Source of the DNA: CAYSUS01 sp964434165
GTDB lineage: Bacteria; Planctomycetota; Planctomycetia; Pirellulales; Thermoguttaceae
Length of the DNA stretch: 35,576 nt
Assembly: GCA_964434165.1 (NCBI GenBank)
Contig: CAYSUS010000074.1
Location: 1 to 35,576, forward strand
Direction of reading: 5' to 3'
The position numbers and the translations under genes are program-made. Below are positions 17,761 through 26,122 of the stretch, piece by piece (positions within the stretch are counted from its first letter, which is position 1; each line of letters begins with the position of its first letter). Under the pieces are notes generated by a model, which ran no database searches, was not told where the DNA came from, and worked only from the letters and a program-made list of their open reading frames with translations.

Positions 17761-18573
17761 TTAGCTGAACTCGCCCCGGATGTACTCCCTGGTGTGCTCC
17801 TCTTTGGGGTCCTCGAAGATCTGCTGCGAGTCCCCGAACTCGACGAGGTAGCCGGTCCGTCCGCCCTTCGTGGTGTCCACGTACATGAATCCGGTCTTGT
17901 CCGCCACGCGCTGGGCCTGCTGGAGGTTGTGCGTGACGATGGCGATCGTGTAGTTCTGCTTCAGCTCCATCATCAGCTCCTCGATCCGCCGCGTGGCGAT
18001 GGGGTCGAGCGCCGAGCAGGGCTCGTCCATCAGCAGCACGGACGGCTCGGTGGCGATGGCGCGGGCGATGCACAGGCGCTGCTGCTGCCCGCCGGACAGC
18101 GACAGCCCGCTCTGGTTCAGCTTGTCCTTGACCTCGTCCCACAGGGCCGCGCCGCGGAGTGCCTTCTCCACCTTCTCGGCCACGTTGCCCCGGTAGCGGT
18201 TCAGGCGCAACCCGAACGCCACGTTCTTGTAGACGCTCATGGCGAACGGGTTGGGCTGCTGGAAGACCATGCCGATGTAGCGCCGCACCGCGACCGGATC
18301 GATCTTGGCGGCGTAGATGTCCTGGCCGCGGAAGTGGACGTGCCCCTCGAAGCGGAAACCGCGGATCAGGTCGTTCATCCGGTTCAGGCACCGCAAGGCC
18401 GTGCTCTTGCCGCATCCGGAGGGGCCGATGAACGCGGTGATGCTCCCCTTCTCGATGGGGATCTGCGTGTCGCGGACCGCGTGGAAGTCGCCGTAGTACA
18501 GGTTCTTGATGTGGCAGTCGATGACGACGCCGTTTGCGGCGTAGGCGCCCTCAGGCGTGGGACTGGCGATCAC
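17761..18573 (-). CDS. pstB: Phosphate ABC transporter ATP-binding protein
   Basis: The ATPase of the high-affinity phosphate importer, 270 residues. Walker A is GPSGCGKST, the Q-loop is VFQQPNPF, the ABC signature is LSGGQQQR, Walker B is VLLMDEPCSALD and the switch His is in IVTHNLQQAQR. PstB-specific marks are ALRCLNRMNDL and the C-terminal FEDPKEEHTREYI. The start is a GTG at 18573 with AGGAG 8 nt upstream, and it overlaps the end of pstA by translational coupling distance. The frame is intact with typical length. It lies between pstA and the second pstS. Confidence 0.97.
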   Translation of the reverse strand: MIASPTPEGAYAANGVVIDCHIKNLYYGDFHAVRDTQIPIEKGSITAFIGPSGCGKSTALRCLNRMNDLIRGFRFEGHVHFRGQDIYAAKIDPVAVRRYIGMVFQQPNPFAMSVYKNVAFGLRLNRYRGNVAEKVEKALRGAALWDEVKDKLNQSGLSLSGGQQQRLCIARAIATEPSVLLMDEPCSALDPIATRRIEELMMELKQNYTIAIVTHNLQQAQRVADKTGFMYVDTTKGGRTGYLVEFGDSQQIFEDPKEEHTREYIRGEFS

Positions 18574-18585
18574 GGCGCGGCACTC

Positions 18586-19503
18586 CTATCGCTGGGGCGT
18601 CCTGCGGGAGATGGTCTGCCCGAGCACGTTGAACAGCAGCACCAGGGCGACCAGCACGAGCGAGGCCGCCCAGGCCATCTCGATCTGGTTCTGGAAAGCC
18701 GACGTGGAGAAGTTGTAGATCAGCACCGCCAGCGAGGCGGTCGGCTCCATCGGGTACACGCCCGTGGAGTCCACGATCCACGAGTTCATGCTGAACCGGG
18801 CGGTGAACAGCAGAGGGGCCGTCTCGCCGGCTGCCCGGGCCACCGCCAGCATCACCCCGGTGAGGATCCCCGGCATGGCGGTCGGCACGAGGATCTTCCA
18901 CACCACCTGGGTCGGCGTGGCCCCCATGCCCACGGCGGCGTCGCGCATCTTGCGGGGGACCATCTTGATCGCCTCCTCCGCGGTGAGCATCACCGTGGGG
19001 AGCATGAGGATGGAGAGCGCGACCCCGCCGGCCAGGGCCGAAGGGGTCCCCAGCGTGTAGACTACCACCGCGTAGGCGAACACCCCGGCGAGGATCGACG
19101 GGAATCCGGTGAGCACCTTCGCGCAGAAACGCACGACGGCGGCCACCCGGCTGTCGGGACCGAACTCGGCGAGGATGATCGCCGCGAGAATCCCGAAGGG
19201 CACGGAGATCAACGCGGCGATGCCCACCATCACGATCGTGCCGACGATGGCGTTGCCGATGCCGCCCCCGGGCTCCAGCCCCGCCGGCGGCGTCTGCGTG
19301 AACAGGGCCAGGCTCAGGTGCTGGCCTCCACGGTACAGGAGCATGAACAGGACCGAGAACAGCGGCACCATGGCGATCACGGTAAGCGCCCCGGTGATCA
19401 CGCTCATCGTGGCGCTGAACAGGGTGCGGCCGCTTCGGAGCGACTTCTCCAGCTTGGGGAAGTCCACGCCGTCGAACGGGTTTTCGATCTCGCCCTGGGA
19501 CAT
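18586..19503 (-). CDS. pstA: Phosphate ABC transporter permease PstA
   Basis: Integral membrane permease of 305 residues with about six membrane helices. The binding-protein-dependent transport loop is KMRDAAVGMGATPTQVVWKILVPTAMPGILTG, and VARAAGETAPLLFTA is characteristic of PstA. A cytoplasmic N-terminus of about 30 residues (MSQGEIENPFDGVDFPKLEK) precedes the first helix. The ATG at 19503 lies only 2 bp after the pstC stop, so the two are translationally coupled. The open frame runs much further upstream, but that part is the antisense-frame shadow of pstC and was excluded. Confidence 0.95.
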   Translation of the reverse strand: MSQGEIENPFDGVDFPKLEKSLRSGRTLFSATMSVITGALTVIAMVPLFSVLFMLLYRGGQHLSLALFTQTPPAGLEPGGGIGNAIVGTIVMVGIAALISVPFGILAAIILAEFGPDSRVAAVVRFCAKVLTGFPSILAGVFAYAVVVYTLGTPSALAGGVALSILMLPTVMLTAEEAIKMVPRKMRDAAVGMGATPTQVVWKILVPTAMPGILTGVMLAVARAAGETAPLLFTARFSMNSWIVDSTGVYPMEPTASLAVLIYNFSTSAFQNQIEMAWAASLVLVALVLLFNVLGQTISRRTPQR

Positions 19504-19505
19504 GG

Positions 19506-20474
19506 CTACTTCAGTTTCAATCCGGATGTCGATTTCGTGGCCCGCTGCACGACGAGCGTTCCCAGCACGTTGACCACCAGCGTGATGCCCAGCAGCACCA
19601 GCGCGGCGTACATCAGCACCTGCTCCTCTATCCCCTTGGCCTCGGGGAAGTTGTTGGCCAACAGGGCCGCCAGGGTGTTGCCCGGCGAGAAGAGCGACAG
19701 GCTCAACTGGTTCGAGTTGCCCACCAGCATGGCCAGGGCCATGGTCTCGCCCAGGGCCCGGCCGAAGGCGAGGATGATCGAGCCGAACACCCCCGTCGCC
19801 GCGGTGGGTACGATCACGTGCAGGATCGCCTCCCACCGCGTGGCCCCCAGGCCGTACGCGGCCTCCTTGAGCTTGTGCGGCACGGCCATCAGGGCGTCGC
19901 GCGAGATGGCCGAGATGGTGGGCAGGATCATGATCGCCAGCACCAGCGCGGCCGGCAGCATTCCCCGCCCGCTGAGCGACGTGCTGAAGAGAGGAATCCA
20001 GCCCAGATGCGTGTAGAGCCAGTCCGCCACGGGGCGGATCAGGGGCACGACCACGAAGATCCCCCACAGCCCGTACACCACGCTCGGGATCGCCGCCAGA
20101 AGCTCGACGATGTTCTTGAACAGGACCTCGATCTTCGGCGGGAGGAAGCCCTGGCTGAGGAAGATCGCGATCGCCAGCCCGAATACCGTGCCGATGATCA
20201 GGCCGAGGACCGAACTGTAGAGCGTCCCCCAGATCTCGGGCAAGATGCCGAACTGCTGGCGGTTCGCGTCCCACGTGGTGGTCGTGAGGAACTCGATCCC
20301 GTAGCGCTGCATGGCCGGGGCGGCCTTGCGCGCCAGCTCGAGCACGATGTAGGCCACCAGCAGGATCGTCAGCCAAGCGAAAACCCACGTCGCGGCGCGG
20401 AAGGAGCGGTCGAAGACCTTCTCCCAGCCCGACGGCGGGCGCACGATCGAATTCGGCTCCGATTGCGGACTCAA
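19506..20474 (-). CDS. pstC: Phosphate ABC transporter permease PstC
   Basis: Permease partner of PstA, 322 residues with about six membrane helices. Marks include GTLYSSVLGLIIGTVFGLAIAIFLS, the EAA-type loop LKEAAYGLGATRWEAILHVIVPTAATG and FGRALGETMALAMLVGN. The start is a TTG at 20474 with GAGAGG 8 nt upstream. A periplasmic loop of about 30 residues between helices 1 and 2 holds YGIEFLTTTTWD, typical of PstC. It follows the first pstS by 105 bp and precedes pstA by 2 bp. Confidence 0.95.
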   Translation of the reverse strand: MSPQSEPNSIVRPPSGWEKVFDRSFRAATWVFAWLTILLVAYIVLELARKAAPAMQRYGIEFLTTTTWDANRQQFGILPEIWGTLYSSVLGLIIGTVFGLAIAIFLSQGFLPPKIEVLFKNIVELLAAIPSVVYGLWGIFVVVPLIRPVADWLYTHLGWIPLFSTSLSGRGMLPAALVLAIMILPTISAISRDALMAVPHKLKEAAYGLGATRWEAILHVIVPTAATGVFGSIILAFGRALGETMALAMLVGNSNQLSLSLFSPGNTLAALLANNFPEAKGIEEQVLMYAALVLLGITLVVNVLGTLVVQRATKSTSGLKLK

Positions 20475-20579
20475 GGACAGGCCTCTCGGTCGCTGGCAGG
20501 TGGCTGCCGGGATGTCCGCCGCGCAGGCGAACGCGGGGAATGCGGGCCGCGGCGCACGCCGGGAAGACGCGGTCGGCCC

Positions 20580-21614
20580 TTACCCGGCCTGCATCTCCTT
20601 CATCTTCTCGCGCACCGCCTCGACGACCTTGTCGGGCAGGGGTACGTAGCCCATCTCGCCGCTGATCTTCTGCCCCTCGGTCAGGCAGTACTCGATCACG
20701 TCCTTGAGGATCTTGAGCGTCTTCGGATCGTCGTACTTCTTGTAGCAAAGGAGCCAGGTATAGGTGACGATCGGGTAGCAGTCCTTGCCTTCCGGGTCGG
20801 GCACCCAGACGCGGAGGTTTTCAGGCAGCTCGACGGCGGCCAGGGCCGCCTTGGCGCTTTCGAGCGAGGGCTTGACGTACTCGCCGTCCTTGTTCTGGAG
20901 GATCGCCATGGGAATGTTGTTCTGATCGGCGTAGCTGTACTCGATGTAGCCGATCGCCCCCGCGGTGTCCGAGACCTGCTGCGCGATGCCGTCGTTCCCC
21001 TTGGCGCCCAGGAACTTGTCGCTCTCCGGCCAGTTGACCGTCTTGCCGGTTCCCGGCCCGTCCTTCCACTCCTGGCTGACCGCCGAGAGGTGCTGCGTGA
21101 AGACGTACGTCGTTCCGCTGCTGTCCGCGCGGCGGATCACCGTGATCTCCAGGTCGGGCAGTTCCGCGTCGGGGTTGCACGCGGCGATCACCGGGTCGTT
21201 CCACTTGGTGATCTTGCCGAGGAAGATGCCCGCGTAAGCCTCGCGCGACAGCTTCAGTTCCTTCACGTCCGGCACGTTGTAGGCCAGCACCACGGCCCCC
21301 GCCGTCATCGGCAGCATGACGACGCCCTCCTCGACCACGGCGATCTCCTCGTCGGTCATCGCCGCGTCGCTGGCGCCGAAATCGACCGTGTGGTCCTGGA
21401 CGGCCTTGACGCCGGCGCCGCTGCCGACCTTCTGGTACTCGATGGTCAGGCCCTTGTGGGCGTCGGAGTAGTCCTTGAACCATCGCTCGTAGATCGGGGC
21501 GGGGAAACTCGCTCCCGCGCCCTGCAACGACGTTCGCTCACCACAGCCTGACAGGCCCAGGGCGGTCAGAGCCGCCAGAAGAGCCACCGCCCGGACGTTT
21601 CTCAAGACGCTCAC
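20580..21614 (-). CDS. pstS: Phosphate-binding lipoprotein PstS, first gene of the operon
   Basis: Periplasmic phosphate receptor, 344 residues. The GTG at 21614 was chosen because it puts a compact signal peptide (VRAVALLAALTALGLSGC) with a classical lipobox LSGC at the N-terminus and has GGGGGTG just upstream. The longer frame to 21923 adds about 100 residues of non-coding character. Binding segments are QGAGASFPAPIYERW, VGSGAGVKAV, DFGASDAAM, RRADSSGTTYVFTQHLS and KGNDGIAQQVSDTAGAIGYIEYS. It opens the order pstS-pstC-pstA-pstB-pstS. No phoU or phoB/phoR is in the window. A pair of CTAAC sequences 11 bp apart lies about 125 bp upstream and could be a Pho-type operator. Confidence 0.94.
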   Translation of the reverse strand: MSVLRNVRAVALLAALTALGLSGCGERTSLQGAGASFPAPIYERWFKDYSDAHKGLTIEYQKVGSGAGVKAVQDHTVDFGASDAAMTDEEIAVVEEGVVMLPMTAGAVVLAYNVPDVKELKLSREAYAGIFLGKITKWNDPVIAACNPDAELPDLEITVIRRADSSGTTYVFTQHLSAVSQEWKDGPGTGKTVNWPESDKFLGAKGNDGIAQQVSDTAGAIGYIEYSYADQNNIPMAILQNKDGEYVKPSLESAKAALAAVELPENLRVWVPDPEGKDCYPIVTYTWLLCYKKYDDPKTLKILKDVIEYCLTEGQKISGEMGYVPLPDKVVEAVREKMKEMQAG

Positions 21615-21736
21615 GATACACCCCCAAGTGCAAGACAAGTTGACCGCCACGCTGCCGATTGGCCGCAGCATTCTTGCGCCCTGCGGTGAATCGAACAACC
21701 CTCGGCGAGCGTCTGAAGCGGGGAATTTGCGCGGCA

Positions 21737-21752
21737 CTAACAGAAAGCTAAC
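21737..21752 (-). promoter_or_regulatory. Candidate Pho box upstream of the pst operon
   Basis: CTAAC occurs at 21737-21741 and again at 21748-21752, 11 bp apart, within ACTAACAGAAAGCTAACGG. An 11-bp period of direct repeats is the hallmark of PhoB/PhoP-type operators, and the position about 125 bp before pstS fits. The sequence differs from both the enteric CTGTCAT and cyanobacterial CTTAACC forms, so the assignment is inference. Confidence 0.4.
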
Positions 21753-21896
21753 GGGACCGTCCCTTCGCACCATCGGCGCGGCGCAAGCACGACTGCCGAG
21801 AACACCTGCTGCTTTGGAGGGAATCGGCCCCCCGCCCCCCTGCGTAAGGGCCTGGGGGTGGCACGACCTGCCCACGGCGGCCAGCGGCCTCGCTTG

Positions 21897-21926
21897 TTGA
21901 CATGCCCATTGCGCACGGCCCATGAT
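21897..21926 (+). promoter_or_regulatory. Sigma70-type promoter of the PQQ/LamG protein gene
   Basis: TTGACA at 21897-21902 and CATGAT at 21921-21926 are separated by 18 bp: a perfect -35 and a 4/6 -10. Transcription would start near 21933. That excludes the ATG at 21922 and supports the ATG at 22000, which has GGGGGAG about 9 nt upstream. Confidence 0.55.
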
Positions 21927-21999
21927 GAACTCGCATGGGCGCCGTGTTTCCCTGCGGACGCCTCAGAATCCAGCCCGAACCCAGGGGGAGATTGCAGCC

Positions 22000-24900
22000 A
22001 TGCCGTTTGCTCGTCGAAGATCGAAGCCTGCCGCGCCGTTTCGCGGGGGCTTGCCGCGTGCCCTGGCCGCAGCAGTGGCGGGGGCGGCGCTGACCGCCTC
22101 GTTGGTCTCAGACGTTTCCGCCCAGCGGCCAGCGGGCGTCACGTCCAAGGTCACCGCCAAGGACGTTCTCACGGCGACCGGCGTGCGGGGCGGCTTCGTC
22201 GTCCACCTCGGATGCGGCGACGGGAAGCTCACGGCTTCACTCCGGGCCGGCGACAGCTACATGGTCCACGGCCTGGCTCGCGACGCGGCCGACGTGGAGC
22301 AGGCCCGCCGGCTCGTCCGCGCGCTGGGCCTCTACGGCCCCGTGTCGATCGATCGGCTCGACGGCAAGCGGCTCCCTTACATCGACAACATGGTCAACCT
22401 GCTCGTGGCCGAGGACCTCGGCGGGGTCTCCATGGACGAGGTGATCCGGGTGCTCGTTCCTGAGGGAGTGGCCTACGTCAAGCGGGACGGCCAGTGGACG
22501 GCGACCAGGAAGCCCCGCCCCGAGGCCATGGACGAGTGGACGCACTACCTCGGCGACGCCTCGAACAACGCCGTCTCGAAGGACGATCTTATCGGCCCGC
22601 CGCGACGCTACCAGTGGCTGGGCACCCCCCGCTGGTCGCGGCACCACGATCACATGGCCAGTATGAGCGCCCTGGTCGCCTCGGGCGGGCGGATCTTTTA
22701 CATCATGGACGAGGGCTCGCGGATTTCCATCGAGACGCCGCCGGACTGGAAGCTCATCGCCCGCGACGCCTTCAACGGCACCGTGCTCTGGAAGCGGCCC
22801 ATCGCCAGGTGGCACACGCACCTCTGGCCGCTGAAGAGCGGTCCGTCGCACTTGCCCCGCCGGCTCGTGGCGGTCGGCGAGAGGGTTTACGTCACGCTGG
22901 GCATCGAGGCCCCGATCAGCGTGCTCGACGCGGCCACGGGCGAGACGATTCGGACGCTCGAGAAGACCGCGGCCACCGAGGAGATGGTCGTCCAGGGCGA
23001 CACGATCTTCGCCCTGGTCAGCGACAACCCGGTGAAGCGTTATCAGCCCCGCGCGGCCTACACCACGATCGCCGAAATCAAGAAGGAGGGCAACAGCCGT
23101 CCCTGGGACGAAAGCCCCACGTGGGTCGCGGCGGTCGACCCGATCTCCGGCGAGGTTCTGTGGAAGAAGAAGAGCGTGGCCGTGCCGCTCACGCTGGCCG
23201 CCGACGCGGAGCGGGTTTACTTCCACGACGGGGAGAAGGTCGTCTGCCTGGGCCGCGGCGACGGCAGCCAGATGTGGGCGTCCGAGCCCGTTCCCCGCTG
23301 GTCGAAGATCCTCTCCTTCTTCGGCTCGACGCTGGTCGTGTACGACGGGGTGGTGATCTTCGCCGGCGGCGAGAAGATGATCCCGCACCGCGGCGGCGAG
23401 GACACGATGACCGCCTACGACGCCAAGACGGGGCGCGTGCTCTGGACCGCCGAGCACCCGCAGGGCGGCTACCAGTCCCCCGAGGACGTGCTCGTGGCCG
23501 GCGGCCTGGTGTGGTGCGGACCGGTCACCAGCGGCGGCCACTCCGGGCATTTCAAGGGCCGCGACCCGCGCACGGGCGAGGTGAAGAAGGAGATGCCGCC
23601 GACGGTCCAGACCTACTGGTTCCACCATCGCTGCTACCGCGCGAAGGCCACGGAGAACTACCTGCTCACCTCGCGAACCGGGATCGAGTTCCTCGACCTG
23701 GACTCCTGCGATTGGATGATCCACCACTGGGTCCGCGGCGGCTGCCTGTACGGCATCATGCCGGCCAACGGCCTGATCTACGCCCCGCCGCACAACTGCG
23801 CGTGTTATCCCGAGGCCAAGCTGTTCGGCCTCTCCGGGCTGGCCCCGGCGGGCAAGGCCAAGACCGGAGAAGCCCCGTCCGAGCCGCAGCGCTTGGAGCG
23901 AGCGCCGTTCGAGAGGACCGCGAGGGACTCCGACATCGAGGCGCCGATCGGGCCGGAGTGGCCGACCTACCGCCACGACAACGCACGGAGCGGACGCACG
24001 GAGGTTCGGCTGCCGGCCGATCTGACCCGGGCCTGGCAGACCGAGCTCGGCGGCAAGCTCACCGCGCCGGTGATCGCCCAGAACACGCTTCTGGTCGCCG
24101 AGCCGGAACGCCATGCGGTGCACGCCCTGGACGCCATGTCCGGGGAGCGACGCTGGAGTTTCACCGCCGGCGGGCCGATCGATTCGCCGCCTTCGATCTA
24201 CCAGGGCAAGGCCTACCGGGCCAGGGCGATCTTCGGCTGTGCCGACGGCTGGGTGTACTGCGTCAACATGGACGACGGCCAACTCGTGTGGCGGTACTTC
24301 GCCGCCCCGGAAGACAAGCGGATGATGGCCTTGGAACGGCTCGAATCGGTCTGGCCGCTGCACGGCAGTGTTCTGATTCACGGCGGGAAGGTCTGGTGCT
24401 CGGTCGGACGGTCCGTGTTCCTGGACGGCGGTCTCCGCCTGATCTCGCTCGACCCGGACTCCGGCCAGCTCCTCGCCCACGTGGCCCTCGACGACCGCGA
24501 TCCGGAGACGGGCGAGAACCTGCAAAGCCGGTTGCAGATTCTCAACATGCCGGTCGGGCTCTCCGATATCCTCGCCTGCGACGGCCGGCACATGTACATG
24601 CGGTCGCAGGTCTTCGATCTTTACGGCAAGCGCGTGGAGCTTGGGCCGCACTCGGGCGACCCGGCCGGGCAGGGCTCGGTCCAGCGGGGCGAATGGGCCC
24701 ACCTCTTCGCCCCGACAGGCTTCCTCGACGACTCCTGGTTCCACCGCTCCTACTGGGTTTACGGGCGGAGCTTCGCCGGCGGTCACGGCGGCTACTACCA
24801 GGCCGGCAAGTACGCCCCCTCCGGGCGGATCCTCGTCTTCGACGACGAGAACGTTTACGGCTACGCCCGAAAGCCCCAGTACTACCGCTGGACCACGCCG

Positions 24901-25965
24901 CTGGAGTACCATCTCTTCTCCGCCAGCAAGGAGGCCCCGGAGGTGGAAGGGCCGATCGGCGGCCGCGGGTCGTACGTGCGCGTGGAGAACGCCGAGAGCC
25001 TCAACCCGGCGAACAAGCCGCTGGCCGTGGAGGCCTGGGTGCACGCCGACAAGCCGTCAGGCGTGGTCGTCGCCCGGGGCGGTCCGGCGCACGGGTTCGC
25101 CCTGGCGCTGAAGGGCGGCCAGCCGCAGTTCTTCGTCCGCGGCAACGAGGAGCTCTCTTCGGTGACGGCCAAGGAAAGGGTCGGCGCCCGCTGGGTCCAC
25201 CTGGCCGGCGTGCTCACCGCCGACAAGAAGCTCCAGCTCTACGTGGACGGCAAGCTGGCAGCCTCCGGCGACGCGCCCGGTCTGATCCCCAGCGATCCCA
25301 AGCAGCCCATGGAGATCGGATCGGACGAGGCCGGTGCCGTGGGCGACTACAAGAGCCCCCACAGCTTCACGGGGCTCCTCGACGAGGTCCGTCTTTACCT
25401 CGGGCCTGTGACCCCCGCGGAGATCGCGGCGCACGCCGCCCGGCCCACCGAGACCGCCACCGACGGGGCCGAGCTCGTGCTGCGTCTGACCTTCACCAAG
25501 GGGAAGGCCGCGGACGCCTCAGGCAAGGAGAACCACGCCAAGCTCGTCGGGGTTGCGCCTGCCAAGGGCCGGATCGACGGCGCCCTGCGCTTCACCGGTC
25601 GGCGGCCGCGCGGCGGCGGCTCGCACGTCGAACACCACTGGGAAGTGGACATCCCGGTCGTCGCCCGGGCCATGGTCCTGGCCGGGGGGTCGCTCCTGGT
25701 GGCCGGCCCGCCCGACCTGCTGGACGAAGAGCATGCCTACGAGCACATCGCCGATCCGGAGATCGTCGAGAAGCTCGCCGCGCAGGACGAAGCCTTTGAG
25801 GGCAAGCGGGGCGGGCTGCTGTGGGCCGTCTCGGCGAGCGACGGGCAGAAGCTCGGCGAGTGCCGGCTCCAGAGCCCGCCGGTCTTCGACGGCATGGCCG
25901 CAGCTTACGGCCGGCTGTACGTGGTCACCATGGACGGGCGCGTGGTCTGTTTGGAGGGGAAGTGA
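22000..25965 (+). CDS. Exported protein with methyltransferase-like, PQQ-propeller and LamG domains
   Basis: A 1321-residue exported protein. Residues 1-41 form a signal peptide (ALAAAVAGAALTASLVSDVSA, cut before Gln42). Residues 60-165 look like a Rossmann methyltransferase: motif I VVHLGCGDGK at 67-76, then LPYIDNMVNLLVAEDL and RVLVPEGVAYVK. The main body, about 190-960, has repeated WD/PQQ-type blades (AFNGTVLWKRPI, DPISGEVLWKKKS, DAKTGRVLWTAEH, DAMSGERRWSFTA, NMDDGQLVWRYFA). A LamG/concanavalin-like domain follows at about 985-1150 (AVEAWVHADKPSGVVV, LYVDGKLAASGDAP, TGLLDEVRLYLGP). A last blade (AVSASDGQKLGECRL, VVTMDGRVVCLEGK) closes the propeller. I recall similar large planctomycete proteins with the same order. 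Whether the first domain binds S-adenosylmethionine outside the cytoplasm is doubtful. No pyrroloquinoline-quinone dehydrogenase active site could be identified, so the role may be structural or polysaccharide-related. Confidence 0.9.
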   Translation: MPFARRRSKPAAPFRGGLPRALAAAVAGAALTASLVSDVSAQRPAGVTSKVTAKDVLTATGVRGGFVVHLGCGDGKLTASLRAGDSYMVHGLARDAADVEQARRLVRALGLYGPVSIDRLDGKRLPYIDNMVNLLVAEDLGGVSMDEVIRVLVPEGVAYVKRDGQWTATRKPRPEAMDEWTHYLGDASNNAVSKDDLIGPPRRYQWLGTPRWSRHHDHMASMSALVASGGRIFYIMDEGSRISIETPPDWKLIARDAFNGTVLWKRPIARWHTHLWPLKSGPSHLPRRLVAVGERVYVTLGIEAPISVLDAATGETIRTLEKTAATEEMVVQGDTIFALVSDNPVKRYQPRAAYTTIAEIKKEGNSRPWDESPTWVAAVDPISGEVLWKKKSVAVPLTLAADAERVYFHDGEKVVCLGRGDGSQMWASEPVPRWSKILSFFGSTLVVYDGVVIFAGGEKMIPHRGGEDTMTAYDAKTGRVLWTAEHPQGGYQSPEDVLVAGGLVWCGPVTSGGHSGHFKGRDPRTGEVKKEMPPTVQTYWFHHRCYRAKATENYLLTSRTGIEFLDLDSCDWMIHHWVRGGCLYGIMPANGLIYAPPHNCACYPEAKLFGLSGLAPAGKAKTGEAPSEPQRLERAPFERTARDSDIEAPIGPEWPTYRHDNARSGRTEVRLPADLTRAWQTELGGKLTAPVIAQNTLLVAEPERHAVHALDAMSGERRWSFTAGGPIDSPPSIYQGKAYRARAIFGCADGWVYCVNMDDGQLVWRYFAAPEDKRMMALERLESVWPLHGSVLIHGGKVWCSVGRSVFLDGGLRLISLDPDSGQLLAHVALDDRDPETGENLQSRLQILNMPVGLSDILACDGRHMYMRSQVFDLYGKRVELGPHSGDPAGQGSVQRGEWAHLFAPTGFLDDSWFHRSYWVYGRSFAGGHGGYYQAGKYAPSGRILVFDDENVYGYARKPQYYRWTTPLEYHLFSASKEAPEVEGPIGGRGSYVRVENAESLNPANKPLAVEAWVHADKPSGVVVARGGPAHGFALALKGGQPQFFVRGNEELSSVTAKERVGARWVHLAGVLTADKKLQLYVDGKLAASGDAPGLIPSDPKQPMEIGSDEAGAVGDYKSPHSFTGLLDEVRLYLGPVTPAEIAAHAARPTETATDGAELVLRLTFTKGKAADASGKENHAKLVGVAPAKGRIDGALRFTGRRPRGGGSHVEHHWEVDIPVVARAMVLAGGSLLVAGPPDLLDEEHAYEHIADPEIVEKLAAQDEAFEGKRGGLLWAVSASDGQKLGECRLQSPPVFDGMAAAYGRLYVVTMDGRVVCLEGK

Positions 25966-26122
25966 GTGATGAGCAGGTGAGTGGCAACCAGTCTCCCCTC
26001 ACCGGCTGGGAGAGGGGCCTGGGCGTGACGGCGCACTGGGCGAGTAGGGACTCCAGGGCAGATGCGGGGCGAGTCGAGCGCGCCGGCCACTCACGCACAC
26101 CTCGCTCCACGGTCCCGGCGCG

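Larger units (their letters stand above)
21615..21999. other. Divergent control region between pstS and the PQQ/LamG gene
   Basis: No gene is seen in these 385 bp. It holds the leftward pstS upstream region, with the paired CTAAC motif at 21737-21752, and the rightward TTGACA-N18-CATGAT promoter at 21897-21926. Much of the rest is low in clear signals. Confidence 0.6.

Noticed and set aside
17674..20016. A 780-codon plus-strand frame opposite pstB, pstA and pstC
   Set aside because: The minus-strand genes carry complete Pst motifs. The plus-strand translation is His/Arg/Asp-rich without fold-like pattern.
18586..20748. pstA read as a 720-residue protein starting at 20748
   Set aside because: Only the part from 19503 matches PstA. 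The upstream part is an off-frame reading of pstC and the end of pstS.
21615..21923. A longer start for the first pstS, at 21923
   Set aside because: The added residues look non-coding and would bury the lipoprotein signal peptide more than 100 residues inside.
22237..25044. A 935-codon open frame on the minus strand opposite the PQQ/LamG gene
   Set aside because: It is a shadow caused by high GC at third positions; the translation is rich in R, G, A, V and H with no recognisable domains, while the plus strand encodes clear motifs.
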